Assembly (NCBI GenBank): GCA_947448695.1
Contig: CANFOL010000010.1
Location: 1 to 64,000, forward strand
Length of the DNA: 64,000 nucleotides
From: Burkholderiaceae bacterium
GTDB lineage: Bacteria > Pseudomonadota > Gammaproteobacteria > Burkholderiales > Burkholderiaceae
Reading direction: 5' to 3'
The stretch's first letter is position 1. The number at the start of each line of letters is the position of its first letter. The position numbers and the translations under genes are program-made. Below are positions 1-6,424 of the stretch, piece after piece. The notes beneath the pieces were generated by a model. The model searched no databases. It worked only from the letters and a program-made list of their open reading frames with translations, and was not told where the DNA came from.

Positions 1-1
1 G

Positions 2-1876
2 AGTAGCAAAGTGTATGACGGTACAACAGCGGCAGTCGTGAGTGGCACAGCAGCTTTAGCAGCGACAGAAACTGCTGGCACTGGAACGAGTTCGGATGGT
101 AAAGCCTATACCGGTGATACGGTGAGTCTGACCGGAACGGCAGTTGGCACATACAACAATAAGAATGTAGCGTCAGCTTCAATGGTGACTTACAGTGGTT
201 TAAGCTTAACGGGAGCGCAGTCTGGTAACTACACGCTGACAATTCAGAATCCAGCGGATGCAACGATTACAGCTAAAGCAGTCACAATTACAAATAATGC
301 CAGTACTACGACTTACGACGGGACTATTAGTTATGCTTCCTTGGTATCAAATGCTGGATTTATCAATACATCTATGGTTGGTTCTGATGCTATTGGTTCA
401 GTAACTCAAGCTATTTCATCGATTAATAATCAAACTTTAAACGGCTTAGCACAGGCAGGATCTTTTGTATCAACCCCAAGTGCTGCTTTATTATCAACTG
501 GCATTGCTAATAACTACAACTTCTCATATGTTGCCGTCAACAATACCGTAAATAAAGCACCTTTGGGTATCGTTACATCGGGAACTTATAGCGGTACTAC
601 AACGATTTCGTCTCCTAGTGTTACTGCTTATGGATTACAGGGTAGTGATACTTTGACAGGATTTACAAGTGTGACGGTTAATACAAAGAATGTATTGGAT
701 AACAATACGAATTATGTGACAACACAGTCTGGAGTTGTTGGAACAGCTAATCTAAATAACTACTCAATCACGAATGGATCACGGAATGCAGGAACTGGGA
801 CTACTGCGAACTCTATTATCCTAAGTCCTGCAGCATTGGGCATTGCTGTAAGTGGAACTTACACGGGTACTACGAGTATTGGGCCTGTAAATGTCACTGC
901 GTATGGCTTACAGAATGGTGAGACTTTGACCGGATTTACAAGTGCAACTGCTAATACGAAGAATGTTGTGGACAATAGTACGAATTATGTAACAGTACAA
1001 TCTGGGGTGGTAGGAACAGCTGATCTAAATAATTATGCGATCACGAATGGAGCACGAAATGCCGGGACTGGAACTACTGCAAACTCGATTACTCTAAGTC
1101 AGGCGCCATTAACTATTACCGCTACACCAAATACAAAAACCTTTGATGGTTCAGTTTCAGCCCTCAGTACACCAACAGTTAGTGGCTTAAAGGGTTCTGA
1201 TACTATTTCGAATCTCACTGAAGTTTATGAGAGTTTTATCGCCGGGGTTAATAAAACATTAAATGTTTCAAATTACTCTATCAATGATGGAAGTGGTGGA
1301 GCTAACTATAGAACAACTTTAGTTGCTAATTTAAATGGAACAATTAATGTTATTCCAACCGTCATACTCCCACCAGTTGTTACAAATGCACCGCCTGTTT
1401 CTTCGGCACCCCCTCTTAGTACAACTGCGATAACTTCCACAGCGGTTGTCTCGAGTGCTCCAGTTGTTACTGCTGGTTCTGCAGGACCAGCATCAACAGT
1501 CACTTCTGCAGGAGTTTCAGTAACTACTGTAAATAATCCAAGTCAGTCCTCTACAGGACTTATAGTAGTCACTGTACCTCAAAGTACAGCCGTCTCTGGA
1601 ACTGGCCTTACAATTCCAATTCCTGAATCTGTGATTGCTCCTGGCGGAGCCGCTGGTGTAGCGCCCGGTGGAGCGCCTGGTGGAACTCCACAAAATAATA
1701 CTGTAGCAGTTACTATGAGTAATAACGATCCTTTACCATCTTGGATTTCATATGATGTTGCAAGTAAAACACTGGTTACTAGTGCGGTCCCAAGTGGTGC
1801 TTTACCAATGTCTGTTGCAGTAACTGTGGGAGGTGTTAAAACTCTTATTGAGATATCCGAATCGCAGAATAAATAG
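2..1876 (+). CDS. Large YDG/MBG-repeat surface adhesin, 3' part only
   Basis: This is the C-terminal ~625 residues of a long repetitive exported protein. The frame is open to the window edge (S-S-K before the annotated GTG), so the start lies outside. It opens with a YDG-type unit (KVYDGTTAA), followed by a second TYDG unit, two near-identical 91-residue units, and another TFDGS unit around residues 370-450. Next come a Pro/Thr/Ser/Val linker, a Gly/Ala/Pro stretch (GGAAGVAPGGAPGG) and a final beta-rich domain with LPSWISYD, like Ig-type putative adhesin folds. YDG and MBG domains are known from filamentous-haemagglutinin-like proteins exported by two-partner or related systems. Surface adhesion is therefore the likely role. 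No anchor or partner transporter is visible here; a prolyl isomerase follows. Confidence 0.8.
   Translation, partial: SSKVYDGTTAAVVSGTAALAATETAGTGTSSDGKAYTGDTVSLTGTAVGTYNNKNVASASMVTYSGLSLTGAQSGNYTLTIQNPADATITAKAVTITNNASTTTYDGTISYASLVSNAGFINTSMVGSDAIGSVTQAISSINNQTLNGLAQAGSFVSTPSAALLSTGIANNYNFSYVAVNNTVNKAPLGIVTSGTYSGTTTISSPSVTAYGLQGSDTLTGFTSVTVNTKNVLDNNTNYVTTQSGVVGTANLNNYSITNGSRNAGTGTTANSIILSPAALGIAVSGTYTGTTSIGPVNVTAYGLQNGETLTGFTSATANTKNVVDNSTNYVTVQSGVVGTADLNNYAITNGARNAGTGTTANSITLSQAPLTITATPNTKTFDGSVSALSTPTVSGLKGSDTISNLTEVYESFIAGVNKTLNVSNYSINDGSGGANYRTTLVANLNGTINVIPTVILPPVVTNAPPVSSAPPLSTTAITSTAVVSSAPVVTAGSAGPASTVTSAGVSVTTVNNPSQSSTGLIVVTVPQSTAVSGTGLTIPIPESVIAPGGAAGVAPGGAPGGTPQNNTVAVTMSNNDPLPSWISYDVASKTLVTSAVPSGALPMSVAVTVGGVKTLIEISESQNK
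557..1102 (+). repeat. Tandem 273-bp in-frame repeat, two units
   Basis: Two consecutive 91-codon units (557-829 and 830-1102) lie in the adhesin gene in exact register. They share TAYGLQ, TLTGFTS, NTKNV, NYVT, QSGVVGTA and NAGTGTTANSI. Hand alignment gives about three-quarters amino-acid identity. The unit is a multiple of three, so copy-number change by recombination would keep the frame. Confidence 0.85.
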
Positions 1877-2014
1877 TAAAAAGATTGAGTTGTTGAGTTC
1901 AATAGATTGTTGGAAACTAAGCAGTAAGAAGATAGGGCTATTTCTTCCAATCTATTTGACTTGAAACTTAATTAAAGTCAGTTGTAAACACCCACCATAT
2001 TGTTTAGATACTTC

Positions 2015-2830
2015 ATGAAATTACACTTAAAAAAACTAATTCCCTTAGCTTTACTTCCCTTTTTTGTTGCGACTGCCTTTGGTCAAGGAACAGGATCAAC
2101 TTTGTTGACGGTTAACGGTACCAAGATAACAAATGTAATGCTCAATGAAAGTGTTAATAATGCAGTTGCAGAAGGTGCCAAAGATACCCCCGAGTTACGA
2201 CAAACAATTTTGAATGATTTGATTCTTCGTGAAGCCATTTCTCAAGATGCTAAAAAAACAGGTTTGTTAACAAGGGGGGATAATGCACTTCGATTAAAAC
2301 TTGCTCAGCAAAATGCTATTTTGGAACTCTGGTTCGCTCAATACTTTAAAAAAAATCCTGTAACAGAAAATGATATTTACGCTGAATACGATAAACAAGT
2401 TGAGATAAGTAAAGATCTAAAAAGTGCCAAAGAATATTTAGTGGCTCAAATTCTCGTTGCCGATGAAGTTACTGCCGTAGATTTAATTAAAAAAATCAAT
2501 AGCGGAACCCCCTTTGATGAGCTGGCTAAGACAAATTCTTTAGATAAAACTTCAGGTTTGCAAGGGGGTGTAGTTGGATGGATATTACCAAATCAGCTTA
2601 TACCCCTTGTAAGCGAAGTCGTGCCAAATTTATCTAAAGGCCAGGTTAGTCAAAGCGCTATTAAAACAGTAAATGGCTGGCACATTATTAAGGTCCAAGA
2701 CATTCGACCGTTTGTCATACCTAGTTTTGATCAAAGTAAAAATGCTATTGTTCAGCGCCTTGTTCAGCTAAGACGTCAAGAGGCTGCAAATGCTTTGATG
2801 CAGAGCGTCAAAGTTGTTAAATCAAATTAA
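2015..2830 (+). CDS. Periplasmic parvulin-type peptidyl-prolyl isomerase (SurA/PpiC-like)
   Basis: The product is a 271-residue exported folding factor. An N-terminal hydrophobic signal (KKLIPLALLPFFVATAFG) is followed by a SurA-like helical segment and a parvulin domain near residues 125-230. That domain shows LVAQILVADE, GTPFDELAKTNS, GGVVGW and VNGWHIIKV, the usual landmarks of the rotamase fold. The track starts at a TTG; the ATG 15 nt later places the signal peptide at the N-terminus and is preferred, although neither has a clear ribosome site. It lies just downstream of a giant adhesin, which suggests it helps fold that or other outer-membrane and surface proteins. The partner is inferred from position only. 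Confidence 0.8.
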   Translation: MKLHLKKLIPLALLPFFVATAFGQGTGSTLLTVNGTKITNVMLNESVNNAVAEGAKDTPELRQTILNDLILREAISQDAKKTGLLTRGDNALRLKLAQQNAILELWFAQYFKKNPVTENDIYAEYDKQVEISKDLKSAKEYLVAQILVADEVTAVDLIKKINSGTPFDELAKTNSLDKTSGLQGGVVGWILPNQLIPLVSEVVPNLSKGQVSQSAIKTVNGWHIIKVQDIRPFVIPSFDQSKNAIVQRLVQLRRQEAANALMQSVKVVKSN

Positions 2831-3061
2831 CTTTTTAAATTTATACCGAAAGATTTTAGACTTGCAACAACTAAATCCAAAATACCTTTATCAATATTCA
2901 TATCCTAGCTACAATTTTGAGCGTGCAAAATAGGTGTAAAAGGTTTTAAAGAACAAGTTCCTTCAAGCTTTAATGAAGCTATGTTTGCTATCGTTAACAA
3001 TAGACAACAAAAACTCTTTAATTTATTTTTCTTAAATGGTTTTATTGTTGATACTAGTACT
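2831..3061. other. AT-rich non-coding stretch
   Basis: No convincing gene, tRNA or terminator is visible between the prolyl isomerase and the ssrA remnant. A sub-60-codon plus-strand frame runs through it into the remnant but lacks a ribosome site and recognisable motifs. It may be decayed mobile DNA. Confidence 0.4.
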
Positions 3062-3135
3062 GTTGAACCGCAGGATAGAACCTGCGTCCGTAAATCCTTC
3101 ACAAAAAGTTCTAGATACTTAGATAAATCAAATGG
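3062..3135 (-). pseudogene. Decayed copy of the ssrA (tmRNA) 3' end; candidate old attachment site
   Basis: About 70 nt align with the last ~75 nt of the intact ssrA some 700 bp to the right, on the same strand. Shared blocks include TTCTA.ATACTTAG, GCGTCCG and GAACC (plus-strand spelling). The T-arm is altered but still folds: the stem is GCAGG/CCTGC instead of GCGGG/CCCGC, with loop TTCTAT. The CCA end is degraded. The ssrA 3' end is a well-known integration site for tyrosine-recombinase islands, and a displaced 3' fragment is the usual footprint. No integrase remains. It overlaps the last codons of the RidA-family gene. Confidence 0.7.
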
Positions 3136-3511
3136 AGGCATAGCCTTCAATTTCAATTAAAAACCTTGGATCTGCTAAGGCTGAAACCACAATAAGCGTT
3201 GAAGCTGGGCAATGACCTTGAAGATATTTTGCTCTGATTTCTATAAAAGTTTTGATTTGCTGTGGGTTGGTTAAATATGAGTTAATTTTAATTAGGTTTT
3301 TTATTGACATGCCCGATTCTTCAAGGATGGCAACTATATTGCCCCATACAACCTCACATTGCTCAATCAACGAGTCTGAGACAGTGCCATCAGATTTGAT
3401 TGCAACCTGACCAGAGATAACTAAGAATTTGGATGCTTCAGTAACTAGAACACCGTGAGAATATGTTCCATTAGGTGCTGATATGGTTTTAGGGTTTAAT
3501 AATTGAATCAT
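3128..3511 (-). CDS. RidA/YjgF/YER057c family protein lacking the catalytic Arg
   Basis: The product is a 127-residue single-domain protein. Family hallmarks are the N-terminal NPKTISAPNGTYSHGV, LVISGQVA, NLIKINSYLTN and the C-terminal IEIEGYA. True RidA deaminases carry an Arg in the PAR-S/T motif before the last strands, which binds the imine/enamine carboxylate. Here the motif reads CPASTL, with Ser in that place, so imine deaminase activity is doubtful and the protein fits the Arg-less Rid subfamilies of unknown function. The track starts at an upstream TTG; the ATG giving MIQLLNPKT matches the family's normal N-terminus. It is the only gene between the intact ssrA and its decayed copy, so it may be cargo left by an integrated element. 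Confidence 0.75.
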   Translation of the reverse strand: MIQLLNPKTISAPNGTYSHGVLVTEASKFLVISGQVAIKSDGTVSDSLIEQCEVVWGNIVAILEESGMSIKNLIKINSYLTNPQQIKTFIEIRAKYLQGHCPASTLIVVSALADPRFLIEIEGYASI

Positions 3512-3695
3512 GTTTTTCGAGCCGTTAATTTGATTATTTTCTTCATAAAATACCCTTATTTTTCTTCCCAAGACTTTACTCTAATATATGGCAAATTAAA
3601 GTTGGCGATATACCTATAAGTTAAACAAGTTCTCTCTTATGACATATTAACGCCTTAAATTTGAGGTGTAAATCGGGTATAAGATAGGTATAAGT

Positions 3696-3727
3696 CTCAA
3701 GAGGTGGTTTTGATACCGCCCCTTGAG
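3696..3727 (-). terminator. Long hairpin downstream of ssrA
   Basis: CTCAAGAGGTGGT and ACCGCCCCTTGAG form a 13-bp stem with one A·C mismatch and one G·T pair around a 6-nt loop. It lies about 40 nt past the tmRNA CCA end. No U-tract follows on the minus strand, so it could be a processing or 3'-end stabilising structure instead of a classic terminator. Confidence 0.35.
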
Positions 3728-3738
3728 GTTTACTCTGC

Positions 3739-3757
3739 TTGACTTGCTGAAAGTCAA
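3739..3757. repeat. Perfect 7-bp inverted repeat next to ssrA 3' end
   Basis: TTGACTT-GCTGA-AAGTCAA lies 10 nt past the mature 3' end of tmRNA. On the plus strand it is followed by a short T-run, which points away from ssrA. It may act in tmRNA 3' maturation or be part of the recombination site. Confidence 0.35.
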
Positions 3758-3767
3758 CGATTTTTAT

Positions 3768-4126
3768 TGGTGGAACCGGCGGGAATCGAACCCGCGTCCG
3801 CAAATCCTCTACATAAAGTTCTACATACTTAGTCATATCATTTGATTTAACCAATGAAGCACGGACTGACACGTTATTCATTAGCGATTCACTAAGTTTT
3901 CGAACTATTTATCGTGACGCAAAATAGTCTTATCTCTTGTATATGACCCTGATGTAACTTGCGTTACCTGACCCAAGAGAGAATCAGTTCAGGGGCAACC
4001 GCAATTAAGCGGCTAGTGCGAAACGTTCGTCGTTTGCAGTTATTACAATCCCATTGATTTACGAGATAACGGGTCCTCGGTATGCCCTTCATGCTTCGCA
4101 ATCCACGTCGAAACCAAGTCGGTCCC
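3768..4126 (-). ncRNA. ssrA: Transfer-messenger RNA (tmRNA)
   Basis: This is an intact 359-nt one-piece tmRNA for trans-translation rescue of stalled ribosomes with SmpB. The 5' end GGGACCG pairs with CGGTTCC before A-CCA, giving the seven-pair acceptor stem with one G·U. The 3' T-arm is GCGGGTTCGATTCCCGC. The internal tag frame encodes ANDERFALAA followed by TAA, the betaproteobacterial tag. The 5' flank has a weak -10-like TAAAAT and an ATAGATG/CATCTAT hairpin between gph and the mature end. Its 3' end marks a boundary: conserved genes lie to the right, and a duplicate ssrA fragment and adhesin region to the left. Confidence 0.97.
4005..4037 (-). other. tmRNA proteolysis-tag reading frame
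   Basis: GCA AAC GAC GAA CGT TTC GCA CTA GCC GCT TAA encodes ANDERFALAA-stop. The final LAA is the ClpXP/ClpAP degron. The frame opens directly at the resume codon GCA. Confidence 0.95.
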
Positions 4127-4163
4127 ATGAAAGCTTTGCATAGATGGTCATCTATTTTATCTT

Positions 4164-4829
4164 TTATTGAATAAAAAGGATACTAGTAAGGTCTTTTGGC
4201 TCATAAACAATAAAATCAGCAGCCCAAGACTCAGGTGGTTGGTGATCACCACAATATCCATAAGCAGCTGCAATGGTTTGCATGCCAGCTGCTTTACCTG
4301 CTTGGACATCTCTTAAATCATCACCAATATAGACGCCACCTGCGGCTTGTACCTGTTTTTGAGATAGCGCTAGAAGTATTGGTGCAGGGTGAGGCTTAGC
4401 AAACGGTGTAGTATCGCCGCTCACAATGGCATTGGTACGATGATCTAATCCTAAGCTTTTAACCAGTGGCGTAGTAAATCGTTGATGTTTATTGGTCACA
4501 ATACCCCATGGAACCTCATATTCATCCAATAAATTCAGAAGTTCTTCCATATTTGGGAAGAACTCGGTATGTACATGGATGGCTTGCTCATAATTACTCA
4601 GAAACTCCTCTTTGAGTGCATCAAATCGTGGGTCGTCTACTCCGACGCCAAAAGTTGCATGAATCATCCCTCTAGCACCAGAGGAGGCTAAATGGCGCAT
4701 GGTTTGCATAGGAATTGGGGGCAATTGACGATCAATGAGCATCTTATTGGCTGCCGCAGCGAGATCAGGAGCTGTATCAGCAAGAGTGCCATCTAAATCA
4801 AAAAAAACACTTTTAAACTGTGGGCGCAT
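4164..4829 (-). CDS. gph: Phosphoglycolate phosphatase
   Basis: HAD-superfamily phosphatase of 221 residues, expected to clear 2-phosphoglycolate. Motif I is FFDLDGT with Asp11/Asp13, a helical cap follows around residues 18-85, motif II lies near VTNKH, and motif III/IV are FAKPHP and YIGDDLRDVQAG. It starts 2 nt after the ubiG stop, which indicates co-transcription; ubiG-gph pairing is common in proteobacteria. A second, more distant HAD phosphatase lies downstream of rluC, so substrate assignment rests on similarity and context. Confidence 0.88.
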   Translation of the reverse strand: MRPQFKSVFFDLDGTLADTAPDLAAAANKMLIDRQLPPIPMQTMRHLASSGARGMIHATFGVGVDDPRFDALKEEFLSNYEQAIHVHTEFFPNMEELLNLLDEYEVPWGIVTNKHQRFTTPLVKSLGLDHRTNAIVSGDTTPFAKPHPAPILLALSQKQVQAAGGVYIGDDLRDVQAGKAAGMQTIAAAYGYCGDHQPPESWAADFIVYEPKDLTSILFIQ

Positions 4830-4831
4830 GA

Positions 4832-5536
4832 TTACAGAGGCTTTTTAACAGCAAACATGTAATTGACATCCACATTAGGGCCAAGATAGTAATGATCAAA
4901 CAGTGGATTAAAGTGAAGGCCAATCATATCAACGACCTCTAAACCGGACTCTCGTATATAGGTAGATAATTCTGAGGGTTTAATGAATTTAGCATACTCA
5001 TGCGTTCCTTTAGGTAGCATTTTAAGAATATATTCGGCTCCTAAAATGGCCATCAAATAAGATTTAGGATTTCGATTGAGGGTGCTAAAGAACAAGGTCG
5101 CTCCAGGTTTGGCTAGTTTGGCACATGACTGTACGATGGACTTAGGGTCTGGAACATGTTCTAACATCTCCATACAGGTAATCACATCATACTTTGCAGG
5201 TTCTTTTAAGGCTAAATCCTCAGCGCTAATCAGTTCATACTCAACCGAGAGGCTGGTTTCAAGAGCATGTAATTTAGCGACTTGAAGAGCTTTCTTCGAT
5301 AGATCAATGCCTTTAGCCTTAGCGCCTGATGTGGCTAAAGATTCCGTCAAAATACCACCACCACAACCAATATCTAGGGCTTGATGGTTTTCAATCGAGC
5401 AATGCTCTTTAATCCAATTGAGTCGAAGAGGATTAATCGCGTGTAAGGGCTTGAATTCACTAGTTTTATCCCACCAACGACTAGCTAATTCACTAAATTT
5501 ATCAATTTCGGATTGGTCTATATTTTCTGTAGTCAT
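4832..5536 (-). CDS. ubiG: Ubiquinone biosynthesis O-methyltransferase
   Basis: SAM-dependent methyltransferase of 234 residues performing both O-methylations of ubiquinone synthesis. It carries the UbiG N-terminal signature (FSELASRWWD), then HAINPLRLNWI, the SAM motif LDIGCGGGILTE near residue 57, and CMEMLEHVPDP. Length matches the family. It is the first gene of a ubiG-gph pair transcribed towards ssrA. Confidence 0.93.
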   Translation of the reverse strand: MTTENIDQSEIDKFSELASRWWDKTSEFKPLHAINPLRLNWIKEHCSIENHQALDIGCGGGILTESLATSGAKAKGIDLSKKALQVAKLHALETSLSVEYELISAEDLALKEPAKYDVITCMEMLEHVPDPKSIVQSCAKLAKPGATLFFSTLNRNPKSYLMAILGAEYILKMLPKGTHEYAKFIKPSELSTYIRESGLEVVDMIGLHFNPLFDHYYLGPNVDVNYMFAVKKPL

Positions 5537-5581
5537 GATGATGAAATAGGTTGATTACAATACAACTAGTGATTATCCAAT

Positions 5582-5608
5582 AAAAAAAGCCCGGTTGCCC
5601 GGGCTTTT
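5582..5608 (-). terminator. Rho-independent terminator of the OmpA-family gene
   Basis: The minus strand reads AAAAGCCCGGGCAACCGGGCTTTTTTTA: a GC-rich stem AAGCCCGG/CCGGGCTT with a short loop, followed by seven Ts. It lies about 20 nt past the gene's stop. Confidence 0.9.
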
Positions 5609-5624
5609 CCAAAAGCTTTAGAGC

Positions 5625-6257
5625 TTATTGTTTTTTCGTGCCAACAACTTCGATGACTGAGCGACGATTTAATGCACGGCCAACAGCAGTTTTGTTGTCA
5701 CCAACCGGCTCAGCAAATGCTTTACCCTCAGTGTAAACGCGGCTAGCTTCGATACCTTTTGATGTTAAATAAGCTTTAACAGCTTCGGCACGGCGTAAAG
5801 ATAGTTTCTTGTTGTAGTCTAAAGAACCGATGCTATCAGTAAAACCAACAACAATAATAACTTCAACAGTTACATCTTTAAGTTTACTTACTAAACCATC
5901 TAACTTTTGGATACCTTCAGGCTTTAATTTTGATTTATCAAAATCAAATAAAGCGTCAGCGAGTAAAGTTACTTTCGAGCTTGTAGCAACAGGGGCTACA
6001 ACAGCTGGAGCGGCAGCTCGTGGGGCAGGGGCGGCAGCAGGAGCAGCAGGCTTGATAGCGCCGTCACAGTCAGCAGCAGCAGTAGCTGGAGTCCAATTGT
6101 TGTCTCTCCAGCAAAGTGAAGAATCAGCGCCTGAACGAACGTATGTTGTTCCTCCACCAGAGTTCCAGTTATCAACTGTTTTTTGTTGCGCTTGTGCAAA
6201 ACCAAAAGAAGCCATTAATGCGATAGCTACTAAAAGTGAACGATTTGATTTAGTCAT
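5625..6257 (-). CDS. OmpA-family peptidoglycan-binding outer-membrane protein
   Basis: The 210-residue product has a signal peptide (cut likely after FGFAQA), a short segment with two Cys (SSLCWRDNNW…AADCDG), an Ala/Pro-rich hinge (residues ~68-92) and an OmpA C-terminal domain. The last shows ALFDFDKSKLKPEG, GFTDSIGSLDYN and NKKLSLRRAEAVKAYL, the peptidoglycan-binding motif, and NRRSVIEV. There is no eight-strand beta-barrel, so it is the short Burkholderiales type, probably tethering the envelope. A GAGGAAAA ribosome site precedes the ATG. It has its own terminator and is divergent from gyrA, so it is probably a strong single-gene unit. Confidence 0.9.
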   Translation of the reverse strand: MTKSNRSLLVAIALMASFGFAQAQQKTVDNWNSGGGTTYVRSGADSSLCWRDNNWTPATAAADCDGAIKPAAPAAAPAPRAAAPAVVAPVATSSKVTLLADALFDFDKSKLKPEGIQKLDGLVSKLKDVTVEVIIVVGFTDSIGSLDYNKKLSLRRAEAVKAYLTSKGIEASRVYTEGKAFAEPVGDNKTAVGRALNRRSVIEVVGTKKQ

Positions 6258-6424
6258 TTTTTTCCTCGTTAAATCAGTGAATTAAGCTTATCTCTAAAAG
6301 AGTAATATTACTATAAATATTATATCAACTTATTTATAGAGTACAAGGGAAGTTATTTTTAGTGTTGTTATTGGGGCATACATGAAATTGCGAAGGCCTT
6401 CTTGTCACATGATAAAATATCCTA
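6258..6424. promoter_or_regulatory. Divergent promoter region, OmpA-family gene / gyrA
   Basis: This 167-nt AT-rich region separates two divergent starts. Just before gyrA a TAAAAT hexamer (6413-6418) resembles a -10 box; a poor -35 (TTGCGA) sits about 19 nt upstream of it. The OmpA-gene side has several TATAAT-like strings, so no single box can be chosen. Confidence 0.4.

Larger units (their letters stand above)
3512..3767. other. Intergenic region downstream of ssrA with two inverted repeats
   Basis: There is no gene here. It holds two hairpin-capable repeats described separately. The track ORF that crosses into ssrA (…RTRVRFPPVPP) is a spurious translation of tmRNA. Confidence 0.6.

Noticed and set aside
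1579-1950. Minus-strand 123-aa ORF opposite the adhesin
   Set aside because: Antisense shadow of repetitive coding sequence with no family motifs.
2905-3156. Minus-strand 83-aa ORF
   Set aside because: It reads through the decayed ssrA fragment, which explains its likeness to the false ORF over intact ssrA; no ribosome site.
3621-3881. Minus-strand 86-aa ORF ending …RTRVRFPPVPPIK
   Set aside because: It is a translation of the ssrA 3' end; such RTRVRFPPVPP peptides are typical false genes over tRNA/tmRNA.
5830-6285. Plus-strand 151-aa ORF opposite the OmpA-family gene
   Set aside because: Shadow of a well-supported gene; Ala-rich composition mirrors the opposite strand hinge.
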